DNA of 64,000 nt from Rhabditoides inermis (taxonomy: Eukaryota > Nematoda > Chromadorea > Rhabditida > Rhabditidae), in NCBI GenBank assembly GCA_963966185.1, contig CAWZYM010000455.1:1-64000 (forward strand). Reading direction: 5' to 3'. Both the position numbers and the translations under genes were made by a program. Below are positions 42,629 through 54,192 of this stretch, piece by piece (the first letter of the stretch is position 1; every line of letters starts with the position of its first letter). The notes under the pieces were generated by a model. The model was not told the origin of the DNA and searched no databases. It saw only the letters and a list, made by a program, of their open reading frames with translations.

Positions 42629-42760
42629 GTCGTTTCCAGTCACGCTAGCTGATAGCTAGCCCTCTGCTGGCGGGCGAGCGCGAGAGCACGCGAGAGAGCA
42701 CGCTGTTTGGAGAGAGACAGATGTACTTTGGTGGCTGCGATCAGTAGGAATTTAGTAAGG

Positions 42761-44760
42761 GGAGAGAGAAAGAGAGAACGAGAGAACGAGAGAACGAGAG
42801 AACGAGAGAACGAGAGAACGAGAGAACGAGAGAACGAGAGAACGATATAACGAGAGAAAAGGAGAAAAAGAGAGGAGGGAAGGAGGGAAGGAGAGACGGA
42901 GAGAACGAGAGAACGAGAGAACGAGAGAAGGATAGAAAGAGAGAACGAGAGAACGAGAGAACCAGAGAAAGAGAGAAAGATATAAAAAGAGAACGAGAGA
43001 GCTAGAGAACGAGAGAAAGAGAGAAAGGGAGAAGGAGGGAAGGAGGGATGGAGAGAAGAAGAGAAGGATAGAAAGAGAGAACGAGAGAACTAGAGAACGA
43101 AAGAAAGAGAGAAAGAGAGAAAGAGATAAAGAGAGAACGAGAGAAAGCGAGAACGATATAACGAGAGAATTAGAGAACGAGAGAAAGAGAGAATGGGAGG
43201 AGGAGGGAAGGAGGGAAGGAGAGAAAGAGAGAAAGAGAGAACGAGAAAACGAGAAAACGAGAGAAAGAGAAAACGAGAGAAAGAGAGAACGATATAACGA
43301 GAGAGCTAGAGAACGAGAGAAAGAGAGAAAGGGAGAAGGAGGGAAGGAGGGATGGAGAGAAGAAGAGAAGGAGAGAAGGAGAGAACTAGAGAAAAAAGAG
43401 AAAGAGAGAAAGAGAGAAAGAGAGAAAGAGAGAAAGAGAGAAAGAGAGAAAGAGAGAAAGAGAGAAAGAGATAATGAGAGAACGAGAGAAAGAGAAACCG
43501 ATAGAAAGAGAAAACGAGTGAAAGAGAGAACGATATAACGAGAGAACTAGAGAACGAGAGAAAGAGAGAAAGTGAGAAGGCGGGAAGGAGGGAAGGAAAG
43601 AAGGAGAGAACGAGACAACGAGAGAACGAGACAACGAGACAACGAGACAACGAGAGAACGAGAGAACGAGAAAACGAGAGCACGAGAGAACGAGAGAAAG
43701 AGAGAACGATATAACGATATAACGAGAGAAATAGAGAACGAGAGAAAGAGAGAAAGAGAGAAGGAGAGAAGGAGGGAAGAAGAGAAGGAGAGACGGAGAG
43801 AACGAGAGAACGAGAGAACGAGAGAACGAGAAAACGAGAGAAAGAGAGAACAAGAGAAAGAGAGAACGAAAGAAAGAGAGAACGGTATAACTAGAGAACG
43901 AGAGAACGAGAGAAAGAGAGAAGGAGGGTGGTAGGAGGGAAGGAGGGAAGAAGAGAAGGAGAGACGGAGAGACGGAGAAAACGAGAGAACGAGAGAACGA
44001 GAAACGAGAGAACGAGAGAACGAGAGAACGAGAGAACGAGAGAAAGAGAGAAAGAGAGAAAGAGAGAACGAGAGAAAGAGAGAACTGGAGAACTAGAGAA
44101 AAAGAGAAAGGGAGAAGGAGGGAAGGAGGGAAGGAGAGAAGAAGAGAAGGAGACACGCGAGAACGAGAGAACGAGAGAACGAGAGAACGAGAGAACGAGA
44201 GAACGAGAGAACGAGAGAACGAGAGAAAGAGAAAACGAAATAACGAGAGAACTAGATAACGAGAGAACGAGAGAACGAGAGAAAGAGAGAAAGGGAGAAG
44301 GGGGGAAGGAGGGAAGGAGAGAAGGAGAGACGGAGAGACGGAGAGAACGAGAGAACGAGAGAACGAGAGAACGAGAGAACGAGAGAAAGAGAGAACGAGA
44401 GAAAGAGAGAAAAGAGAGAAAAGAGAGAACGAGAGAAAGAGAGAAAAGAGAGAAAGGGAGAAAGGGAGAAAGAGAGAACGAGAGAACGAGAGAACGAGAG
44501 AACGAGAGAAAGAGAGAAAGGGATAACGAGAGAACGAGAGAAAGAGAGAACGAGAGAAAGAGAGAACGAGAGAAAGAGAGAAGGAAAGAAGGAGGGAAGG
44601 AAGGAAGGAGGGAAGGAGAGGAGGAGAGGAGGAGAGAAGGGGAGAAGGAGAGAAGGAGGGAAGGAATGGGAGGAGAGAAGGAGGAAAGGAGAGGAGGAGA
44701 GAAGGAAAGAAGGAGAGAAGGAGGGAAGGAATGGAAGGAGAGAACGAGAGAACGAGAAAA
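42761..44760. repeat. 2-kb satellite with 8-bp period (GAGAACGA / GAGAAAGA)
   Basis: Almost entirely variants of an 8-bp unit, with interspersed (GGGA)n-like blocks that recur every few hundred bp and hint at higher-order units. Because 8 is not a multiple of 3, each frame cycles through the same eight-residue pattern (RERENERT), so long open frames exist on both strands. These are not genes. Confidence 0.95.
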
Positions 44761-44866
44761 TATCGAATAAATTTGAAATGAAATTGATGAAATAATGAGA
44801 GAAGAACATGTTACATGTATGAAGACGAGAGAGAAAATTTCTATGAAATTCAACAAAAGGACATAT

Positions 44867-45355
44867 ATTATCTTTTAAAAGTACTTCCGTAAAAAGTGTT
44901 GTTTGTGTTAACCTGATTCAAGAAAAGCGCATGCATATATTATTAATTTTCGAAAAATCAAATCGTAAACACCTGAACATGAAAACTAACACAAACTTGC
45001 TCCTTCAAAACGATGAATAATTTTTGAATAATGTTGAATAATTCCATGTTTTATTTTTTTTTGACATTTTTATACCTGAAACATTGAGTCAAACAACATC
45101 ACGAATAACATTTTATTTTACTGATAAACCATAAATAATAAACCGCAAAAAACACTGAATAAACAAAACACTCGTATTATTCTGAATGTTACGTGTAACT
45201 ATTCTATATTCGTTTGAAAGAGCAAGTTTGTGTTAGTTTTCATGTTCAGGTGTTTACGATTTGATTTTTCGAAAATTAATAATATATGCATGCGCTTTTC
45301 TTGAATCAGGTTAACACAAACAACACTTTTTACGGAAGTACTTTTAAAAGATAAT
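44867..45355. mobile_element. Foldback/MITE element B, 136-bp inverted arms
   Basis: Arms 44867-45002 and 45220-45355 are essentially perfect reverse complements. The outer 20 bp (ATTATCTTTTAAAAGTACTT) match element A at 7258-7586, while the rest is unrelated. No coding content. It abuts the 8-bp satellite. Confidence 0.85.
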
Positions 45356-45594
45356 GTAGTATACTTATCAAACGTCAAGAACCAGTTGTCGGGACCTGTG
45401 TAGAAGTGGGCATTCTATTCTAAGAGTCACATCCACACTCTGACGTACCTCCGGTTTTCCCACTCCAGGATCCAGGAACACGTCAGGGGCGCCTTCAGGG
45501 GATCGGCACCGCCAGAGCCTCGTCGTAGCCCGCCTCCTCCAGCAGTCGGCACTTGGCAAAAAGACGTCGCTCCCGCTGGTGTACGAAGGTGTCG

Positions 45595-46108
45595 AGTTCT
45601 TCACTCGGACACATCTTTGCCGACTCGGCATACTCGCTGACGACTCTCCAGGTGAACCTCGACAAGAAGTTCAAAGCCAGCAGTCGGCACCACATCGCTC
45701 CTTGTGATTTGGAGATCAAGAAGGTCGAGGGATGCTTTCAATGCGCCGAAGGAGCGAGCGTCGACTACACATGCTCGACCGCCAGCGAGCAGCGAGCTCA
45801 CGTGCAATGCGACTCAGTCGTATTCGAGGTCATCCAGTCAGGCAGACCGCCCGAGTCCCATTTGATCGAGCGGACATCGACGAGAAGTGCGCTGTCCCGG
45901 CGCCAAGACTGAGGCGCAGCTCAAGGCCAACCTATACGCCGTCAATCGCGACGTCTCCGGAATCGGTTGGCGCGCTCGCATCAACCACCTCGGATCCCCA
46001 GGCCTCTTCGACACCGTCACCAGCTACGTCAAGAGGGTCACCGACGATGTCAGCTCGCGTCTCACTACCATCCTCGTGGTGCTCGGCCTTAATAGCGATC
46101 GGATATGA
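45595..46108 (+). pseudogene. Decayed retroelement/viral envelope fragment (phlebovirus G2-like)
   Basis: The plus-strand frame up to 45912 contains a cysteine-spaced block (CDLEIKKVEGCFQC, then CSTASEQRAHVQCD) typical of phlebovirus G2-type class II fusion glycoproteins, found as envelope genes of invertebrate (notably nematode) BEL/Ty3-like retroelements. The following part (45887-46108) continues in another frame with a pre-membrane segment (GSPGLFDTVTSYVKRVTDD). A frameshift separates them, and neither an N-terminal portion nor gag/pol genes are present. It is an old, non-functional fragment. Confidence 0.6.
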
Positions 46109-46453
46109 GCTCTTTCTCCGAGCTATCGGTCGAGCTCGACGAGTGTAGGCTTATCGCCACCAACCATCTTCTGAGGATGCAGCTGTGTTTTCATTCCGAT
46201 CCTCTTCGATTGTCACTGTCCGGACTCCCCGCCGCTATCAATATGAAAGTTGTATATAAGCGAGTGATGGAGTCACTCCCACATCAGCCGCCTCAGCTCA
46301 CCCCTCCCCCTATGGACCAGTCGGACTACTGCCTCCTTTCGCAAGAGGTCCGCGTGCATCCGCGTAGCCGTGGAGACGTGAGCCACGAGCGAGTCGTCGG
46401 GCTTCCCCGTTGGAGGCTGTTCCTGGAGTGTTGTCGTCCACCTTGGGAAACAC

Positions 46454-46519
46454 CACCCTGACGTACCTCCGGTTTTCCCACTGTTCCTGGAGTGGGAAAA
46501 CCGGAGGTACGTCAGGGTG
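46454..46519. repeat. Perfect 29-bp inverted repeat
   Basis: Arms 46454-46482 and 46491-46519 with an 8-nt loop (GTTCCTGG). The core (TGACGTACCTCCGGTTTTCC) occurs a third time at 45441-45460. In the coding direction each copy encodes WENRRYVRV. Confidence 0.9.
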
Positions 46520-46642
46520 TCCGCCAGCGAGAAAGTTACAGTCAGGACCATTACGCGCTCCTTCCAGATCTTCGGTCTGCTCATCTGTCTGCTCGCCTTT
46601 GCTCTGGGAAGGAAGATCGTGCAAAGGTCGGTCGTTTCATTC

Positions 46643-46680
<38 letters not shown>

Positions 46681-46988
46681 CTCCCTCTCTCCATCTCTCT
46701 CCATCTCTCTTTCTCTCTCTCTCTCCCTCTCTCTTCACTCGTTTTCACGCTCGCTAGCGCTCGGTTGATTGAACGTGTTCTACCTGCGAATCGAAGTGTT
46801 TTTCTTGTAAGTATGTTTTTCTTGTAATCAGCATCTTGTTTTTCTTGTAATCACCATCAGAGGAAGACAGTGAATTTCATAATATCATACGTCATATATG
46901 TTTGTCATTTAATGTTTAATCTCTCTCTAGGAGCAGACGCCAGCGCTACTCTGCAGGCACCGCAACTTCCACCAGAAACCAAATATAA
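46481..46988 (+). CDS. 3' exons of a small single-pass membrane protein
   Basis: Exon 46481-46626 (donor AG/GTCGGT) joins exon 46931-46988 in phase. The peptide runs from LFLEWENRRYVRVSASEKV into one hydrophobic span (IFGLLICLLAFAL) and a basic tail ending in TAA at 46986. The 5' part was not resolved; it may be a remnant of a rearranged gene, since the WENRRYVRV module is duplicated in inverse orientation next door. The intron contains a CT microsatellite. The gene converges tail-to-tail with the CUB receptor gene 77 bp away. Family unknown. Confidence 0.45.
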
Positions 46989-46992
46989 TAAA
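46987..46992 (+). terminator. AATAAA overlapping the stop codon
   Basis: The TAA stop (46986-46988) and AATAAA share bases (TAATAAA), implying an extremely short 3' UTR. Confidence 0.5.
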
Positions 46993-47065
46993 TACTAAAT
47001 AACAATAACTTTATAATCACTGATAAACTCTTCGGTATTTGTAGCATTTGTACATCGCTTTGCAG

Positions 47066-47468
47066 TCACATGGTGTCACTGAAAAAAGTGAATACATTTT
47101 GGGAATTAATGAAACTAGTTACCTCAACGTGCTGAACTGCACGCTGGACGAGGCGGATCGGGGCGAGAGAGCGGAGTAGGGCTGGCTAGAAATGTGGAGG
47201 GAGGTGTGATCTGTGACATTGATATTGATAGTGACAGAAGAACGTTTAAGAAAATGTTGCGTGCATTTTTTTCCATACGTTGATCGTTGATCGTTGAATA
47301 ACAACTGATCGAGAATGTAAAAATTACCTTTTCAACACGTGTCCCCACTTTGCGCCGGCGATGAAAGTGAGGAGTAGGGCGCAGAGGAGAAAGGCTATGG
47401 CCTGGGATGGGTGTGCATGAGAGGCGGATAGGGAAAGAGAGAGAAAGATAGAGAAGGAAAGAGAATGG

Positions 47469-47511
<43 letters not shown>

Positions 47512-47575
47512 AAGAGAGAGAGAGAGAGGAGAGAGAGAAAGAAAGAAAGAGAAAGAGAAAGAGAAAAAAAAAGAG

Positions 47576-47630
<55 letters not shown>

Positions 47631-47728
47631 CCACCCACGAATATCCACGTGAGCGGCGAGTGGGTTGACTCGGCGTGGTGGACGTGCTGGATGAAGGTAG
47701 TGTTCGGGGAGACGGGAGCGACTGGGAT

Positions 47729-47766
<38 letters not shown>

Positions 47767-50700
47767 TCTCTCCCTTCCTCTCTTCTTCTTCTCTCTCTCT
47801 CTTTCTTCCCCTTGCCTACCCGACTCAAAGTCAAGCCAGAAACCACTTGGCTTGTCCAACTCTGCAGTTGATTTGAACTCGACGAGCAGTCGATTCGTCT
47901 TGAATTCCTGAGACTCGCCGAATTTCGACGTCTCATGGGCGCCAGTCAACCTGTAACATCGAATATCTCTCTCCATCTCCCCCCTTCTCTCTCTCTCTCC
48001 CTCCTCACCTTCCCAGCCGCTTCTCCCTGCTTCCAGCTCCATCGAACAGTCTCACGAAGTCCACATTGACTTTCGTATTGAAGTAGTGCACTCGCATTTG
48101 GATCGAGTGACCATCCGGAGCCGCGATCACGTATCTGAAAGTGGAAACGTGAGAGAAGAGAGGTTGTTGGTCGACGGTTGTTTTGAAACTCGTATATGCT
48201 GATGGACAAACTGAAGACTGAAGAGAGAAAGAGAGACAGTAGAGCGAACCCACTTGCAGTTTGCGTACATACAGTACGCTGCCGGGTAGTTTGGCGATTT
48301 CAGTGATTCGTGATGGGAGGCATTCACGTGGATGAAATCCACAGCACCGCAGTCGCAGTCTACAGAAGCGGTCGGTCTATTCAAACTGTTCACGAAATGT
48401 TTTGCACCCTTTTAATTTGGCTTCCTACAACTTTAAACAACTTCCTCCGAAATACTTCAAACAACTTCGATTTTTTTTAATTCTGAGGAAACTGACTACA
48501 CCATGACTGAATCAACTGTTCTCGCAACTGTCACGGCCAAACACTACAAAAAATCTGCAAATAAAGCTCACACTTTTTCCACTCGTACTTGACTAGCACA
48601 GTCGTATTCCGATTGCTGGGCTTATCTCTGTGGTAATGCAGTGTGATGTTGGTTGGGCGAGTGCGACTGGAAGGATCCAGAGTCGAGCCGAACCTGAACA
48701 TCTATTTATCACAATAGATACAAAATTAGTATTGTACCTTAAAGGTACAATGGCGACTTATTAGTCCCACCACAACCCCTCGTTTTCATTCGCGCATTGC
48801 ATGAACATGAACCGAACCAGAAATACTGCCTCTCAACAACCCACTTGGTCTCACTGGTCTCGGTCTTCTGTCGGTCTACAGTGTGGAAGGCGACGTTCCC
48901 ATCATCCGATCGAAGCGAGAGAAACTCGTCTTCGTTTCTCACGTGCAGCGACCACTCCTTTGAGATCGAGACAGTCAGGATCTGGAAACTCAGTTTGACA
49001 TAGAACCTTTCTGACGAACTACTAATAGGACAATTATAAACTTTGGAAACACACCTCCTGTTCGGTTTGTGCCCGAATGAATGCGAAGCAGTCCAGTCGG
49101 AAGCAGTGTTTGGGCACGGATAGGGAGAAGTTGCCGGCGTCTCCATCGCCCACTGATGAGAACCGAGCACACACCTCCGAGCAACCGAAAAAGGTTTTCG
49201 TGTTATGCATGAAGGAGATAAGTAGTTCTTTAGAGACCTAGTGAGTGACACAGCTTTCATATAAGAGATTCATAAAGAGCTGAACGACAGACGAATTCAA
49301 GAAAGTAAATTTTTCCCATGTGTACATACCTTTCTGTTGTTCGACCGCTGTGAAGGAGATGTTGAACTGTTGTCCAAAGTCCTCGTCGGCAGTCGTCTCG
49401 TAGCGCAGAATGATGGACGGCGGGAGAGCCATCGAGGGAACATCGTCGCCCAAGCGAAAACATATCACATTCATTTCAAATCTGATCAGTAGTAAGCCAC
49501 TTCGAATCTAATTTTTTTAAAACCTACAAGCTACTTATTCCCACCTCTTCAGGACGTTCCTCGCTTCGTCGAGAATTACTAGGTTCGGCTGTTTGACGGG
49601 CGCATAGTGGGTGGATAGGAGGAGAAATGGGTCGGCAGTGATCCGAGTTTCGAAGGTGGCCGAGCGACAGGTGTAGTAGCCGTAGCTGTAAAGTCGAGAT
49701 CAGACTCGGTTATGTATCAAAAAGTCGCTTTATGATACAAAAAGGTACTTTCTGAGGATCTTTCTGAAATCTGAGATTTTTCTGATTGTGAGGGTCTTCT
49801 GGGTCTGCCAGCAAAAGTTGAGTCTGACCTCTACTTAAAGGCACAGGGGCGTTTAGCGTTACCAGGGTTCATCGAAATTCACTTATGAGAACTTGGCAAA
49901 ACTGTTTGCACGTGGCAAGAATCGAACCGGCATAGTATGGTTCACAAACCGTCAGCGTTACCACAACACTATAACGACTTGTTCCGACAAACTCATATCG
50001 ACGAGATGCGCACAGAGCTCAACTTTACGATAAGCATTTTGGCGCGAAGTTCGAATTCGCCTTACCAAGCTTTGCACGTGCACATTTTGGTAAGCGTGTA
50101 GGTAACGAGGAAACGCCGTTCTTTCGCGTTTTCTTTGATTATTTCGTGTTTCTATGGGTCAAGCCATTAACCAAAGTCAAAAACTAAGCGCCTCTGTGCC
50201 TTTAATACAATATCAATGTTTTACTCAATGAAACACATACCCAGGAGAGGTGAGAGCAGCGGTCTCGTTGAGATTCAGTGTAATGGACGAGGGAAACTTT
50301 GTGCATGCTGGAACAGAAAGGTGAATGATGACTACAAAACACATTATATAAAACTCACGGTCGTCTTCACTTTCCGCCCGTAGACTGAGCGTGGCGTTCT
50401 TTGATTGGTGATAGAGACCCTTTCCATGGTAACGACTTCAGCAAATGTGCTTAAATGTAAAAAAAAGACAAATGCTTACCGGTCATAGTCACTGAATGTA
50501 ATGAAAATCTCGTCGGACCGAATTCCCACGATCACCGCGTTTGTCGTGGAGAAGTAAGACAGCACTCCGTTCTCATCTGGACCTCTGAAATTGGTTGTTG
50601 CAACTACTGTTGCAATTACTACTAACTACTAGTTCAATACTGCAGACCGTATCAAATAAAGGGAAAGAGGCCGTACTTGGGTGAATTGTCGTGATGCCTG

Positions 50701-53066
50701 TCCACATAGTACTTCTCGTGTTCCTCGATGACGACTTTATGATGTGCAGGCGCGGTGGTCTCGACGCGAATCCGACCCGTCTCCTTCGTGTTCAGCACAA
50801 CCACGCAACCCATCGAATCTGGAACCGATGTTGTTCACTTTAATTTTTTGCGGCACGATGCTTTTACCTCGAAACATTTGCATTATTTGTATTGTTTGAA
50901 AAAAAGAACTTACTTTTCAGCGCGTTCACATCGTCGAGTGGATTCCAATACAGCGCCCCGCCAAATTCGAAAGTCAGATTCGTCGAGCCATCGACCGCGT
51001 GGTGCAAAGGAGGACACATGACGTAGTCTAAATGAAGTAGTGAATCGGCGGCATTCAATGAGCTGCCGCACCGTCGTTGTGTCGCCGCACCGTTGCCTGA
51101 AACGCGGTGCGACGGGTGTGCGTGCGCTCGCTCCAGCGTCCGGGGTTCTCCTTCCACTCTCTTCAAATGATGATTTTACTTTTTCCTCACTCCACCACCC
51201 ATCATGTCCCTATATGACACTTTGCGTGTGAAAATCTGCCTTATCTGCCTGACAGTGGATATGTATCCCCATACTGTACTCTGCCCACCTCCCAGCGACT
51301 ACTCCCAGCATCTTGATTCGCATCCCAGCGCCCTTCGAAGACGGGTACGAGTGCGCCTGCTTGAAAAACGTCGTCGTACTGAAATACGCTTTCTCGCTTT
51401 TCATATTCATTTTACAATTCGAATACAGATGACTTCACTCACTGTGCTCGGACGACGCGGGTCTCTCTCTGCTCCCCAGGCACGTACTCTTCCAGTATGA
51501 TCTTCGTTCCCCTGTCAGTGTCCACTTCTAGATTCCGAAACTCCACGATTAGACCGTAGTTCTCGAGCGGCGCCATCTGAAAACGTCGTTTCCAGGATTC
51601 TATAGTGGGTCCCCCGTTTTCGCGGTCCGCTAATTACGAGAAATGACGCAGACACAAACCAGACAATCGGTCGATTATGGAAATGATCTTTATTTCAAGG
51701 GGCGATTGCCGGTTTTGTCGAATATCTTGACCATGAATGAAAAATCTTCAAATTTTGCTACATAGGTTTGTTTGTATGCCTATCAAGTATGCGCTCATGA
51801 ATTTTGTGAAATTTTATTTAATACGAACCGAGTTATTTCCAAATTTGTGTACAAAATGGGGGATAACTGCGAGTTGGTAGCTCAACTTTGATACAGAATC
51901 AGAGTACTCTAATGGGAGGAAGAATCTATGATCATACATGTTGAATTTTTTCACTAGAAAACCGTTTAATATGGATTTCAATTTTACCCAATTTCATATT
52001 TTGCTAATTATAATGAATACCAGACTAAATTTTTCCAAATTTTCGTACGTAGAGGTCCAGTAAACGGGTTTAAGAAGCTACCATCCAAAAATTGTAGAAA
52101 AATATTCATCTGCTAAGGAGTTATTTCCGTTTATCGATCAGATATCGATCACGACTTCAATGCGAATAAATCTAAACTACGAAGACGTCACGTACTCGTT
52201 TTTGCCTGAGGCTATTGGTACTCAATTTGGGAACAATCTATCGCAATTCCATCACATTTAGATCTCTTTTCGAAATATGACGCAGTTACGGTAGTTGCTG
52301 CGCTGGTGGCACAGTTCATTTCCCTACATTACGTATGCAACTTCATCTAGTTCACACCGCTAACCGGTCTAGAAAGTGAAAAATGAACTAGCGAAACGCG
52401 TCTGGTATCTCAATTTATCAGTCGGGACTGTCACATCTCGTATTCCATTTTTCGTTTCGGCGAACCGCGAAAACGGGGGACCCACTATAGGCGTCTGTGC
52501 GCTCGCATTGTATAATAGGTTCATCGCATGTTTAATAGATTATGCAAAAAGCAGATAAGTAGGCACCGTGTGTTTTGCTGTTAGCAGTAAAGGTTTCGGT
52601 TTCAAAACTGTTTAAAGTCCTCTCCAATTCTCCAGGAGCACAATTTGTGCGCAAGCACATTGTATGCGTCGTGGCTAACAACTTACGAGATCTGCATCAT
52701 AATGGATGAATAGGGCATCGTTAAAGTATTGTTTTCGTATATTCCAAATTGCGCTTCTTGCGCGCGACCGGTGCAAAATCTTCCTGGCGCAAGAATGGTG
52801 CGGGATAATTTGAACTGGAGAACTGGCGGGAACTGGAGAATCACGATCACTACGCGTATCACACTTTACGCGTTGTGATTGTGATGGTGGGAAATTCTCA
52901 ATATCATAAATATCAATCATTACTACATACCTCGAAAACGCAGTCGACCGCGATACAGTCGCTGTTGAAGGCATAGGGATGGAGTTCGAAGGTGGCTTCC
53001 ATCTGATCCGCTGGTATCGACACATTGCTGCAGATGTTGCAGGGAATGGGAACGGCGTCTAAACGA

Positions 53067-53152
<86 letters not shown>

Positions 53153-53214
53153 CGCTAACCTGTGAACGGAAGCAGTAGTGATAAGAAAAGAATAAGGGTA
53201 GTCCATGAGCGCAT
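47066..53214 (-). CDS. CUB-domain single-pass receptor-like protein
   Basis: Twenty-two exons close in frame from ATG 53214 to TGA 47066 (about 783 aa): 53214-53160, 53058-52931, 51576-51443, 51378-51289, 51160-51072, 51027-50914, 50818-50677, 50584-50480, 50435-50359, 50307-50241, 49685-49545, 49481-49330, 49227-49055, 48981-48830, 48693-48574, 48376-48254, 48134-48009, 47950-47820, 47721-47639, 47401-47328, 47185-47123, 47078-47066. A signal peptide (MRSWTTLILFLSLLLPF) is followed by repeated CUB-like beta domains. The clearest, around residue 608, has SPNYPAAY, a following Cys and VDFVRLFDGAG. One membrane span (about 735-757) and a short tail of about 26 residues complete it. Exon 48981-48830 uses a GC donor (AG/GCAGTA), with a truncated TTAA element right behind it. 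Extracellular ligand binding is likely; the ligand is unknown. A broken paralogue lies at 58690-59358. Confidence 0.85.
47465..47630. repeat. (GA)n-rich tract in a CUB-gene intron
   Basis: Imperfect GA/GAAA run filling most of intron 47402-47638. A facing CT tract at 47730-47812 fills the neighbouring intron 47722-47819. Confidence 0.9.
48739..48829. mobile_element. Truncated TTAA-element end
   Basis: Starts TTAAAGGTACAATGGCGACTT, the family terminus, and runs up to the GC donor of CUB exon 48981-48830. The other end is missing. Confidence 0.5.
49835..50205 (-). mobile_element. TTAA-flanked TIR element with tRNA-like boxes, copy 3
   Basis: A 371-bp element bounded by TTAA. Termini AGGCACAGGGGCGTTTAG and, inverted, AGGCACAGAGGCGCTTAG. 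The minus strand has an A-box-like region (TATAGTGTTGTGGTAACGC), an anticodon-arm-like stretch and a B box CGGTTCGATTC. It lies in CUB-gene intron 49686-50240. Confidence 0.7.
51603..52487. mobile_element. TA-flanked MITE, copy 2 (TAGTGGGTC termini)
   Basis: An 885-bp element with TA on both sides and inverted ends TAGTGGGTCCCCCGTTTTCG / CGAAAACGGGGGACCCACTA. It is longer than copy 1 (722-1227) and still lacks an intact transposase. It lies in CUB-gene intron 51577-52930. Confidence 0.8.
53070..53152. repeat. Compound microsatellite (CT)n(GT)n
   Basis: A pure CT run passes directly into a GT run; together they fill CUB-gene intron 53059-53159. Confidence 0.95.
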
Positions 53215-54192
53215 CACACTATGATCAATTGGATGAAATCGAATCATTCAACAACACAAAACAGACAAAAAAGGAACCAGTAGAGCGAATGCACGGCTCA
53301 TATACTTTTCCTCTCGAGAAAAGAAGAAGAAACACATTTCGCAAAGTTCAGCAACAAAAAAAAACACCACAATGAACGAAGAGAGCGAATGTCCGGCTTA
53401 TGAACTTTTGTTGATCTCAAAAAAAGAAGAAGTGCATTTCGCAATTGGCTTGATCGAACGTCCGATCTGGGTGGTGTTTACACTGAAAGAAAGAAGACAG
53501 AGACAGGGGTGGGGGCGAGAAAAATCGCACTATCCCACTACTGCACAGAACCACATGGCACATGCGAGTCCGTTGCGAAATGCGAATCGAGTAGCCCTGA
53601 ACTGATCAGCTGTTGACTGCGGACAGTTGATTAATTAGGTGCGAAGCGTACTAGCGGGCGTTGTGTTCCAGCAAAAACACGTAGAAAAAGAACTTTATTA
53701 AGAATGCGTATAAGTATAGTTGAGCGATGCGATTACAGCGAGCCACTGAAAAAAGGTTACTACATAGGTGCAATAGTAAGTAACTGTAACCCACGTCAAG
53801 GTACTAAACTGTACAGTGTCCCTGTCTGCGAGAGATCGTGCAGCGAACAGATTCGAGTACTTGTTGCTGGAATGGACAAGTCGTTTTTCGACACACTGTG
53901 CTGTGAACTGCAGCTGACTGTGAGCTTGTTCAGATTAAATGAAAATTAGTGTTTTTTTCTGAATATTGTACATACTTGTTGTCCCTCTTCTTCTTTCAGT
54001 TATAGTTTTTTCTCACCTTTTCATCAAGTGCCATACTTCCGCCTGCAATGAACGACAGAATGAGGAAACAGGCAAGAAAAGCGAGACACTGAATGGAAGA
54101 TGGAACGTACCAAAGACTCCAAAGAGACTGAATGGAAATCAAATCAAAGCAAACATTCATCAGAATAGCATATTCATGTACATATTGGATGC
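53215..54192. other. Upstream region of the CUB gene, possible small exons
   Basis: No secure gene. ATG 53704 opens a plus-strand exon-like frame ending at a strong GTAAGTAA donor (53771), and another open frame (about 53966-54277) follows a TTCTTTCAG acceptor and runs into the pseudo-LTR at 54193. A gene cut short by the Penelope-like insertion is possible but not supported beyond this. Confidence 0.3.

Larger units (their letters stand above)
41731..42760. other. Gene-free stretch
   Basis: No gene seen. Contains a GC-rich palindrome at 42373-42397, a (GGGT)n run at 42605-42628, a small CTAGCTGATAGCTAG palindrome near 42645, and then the start of the 8-bp satellite. Confidence 0.6.

Noticed and set aside
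43306..44856. Very long open frames (up to 321 codons) on both strands
   Set aside because: They are translations of the 8-bp GA-rich satellite; the composition is only R/E/N/K/T on one strand and S/L/F/P/V on the other, with no codon or domain structure.
46273..46704. Minus-strand protein-like reading containing WENRRYVRV
   Set aside because: It results from the 29-bp palindrome mirroring the plus-strand exon; the plus strand has the membrane span, splice donor and 3' exon.
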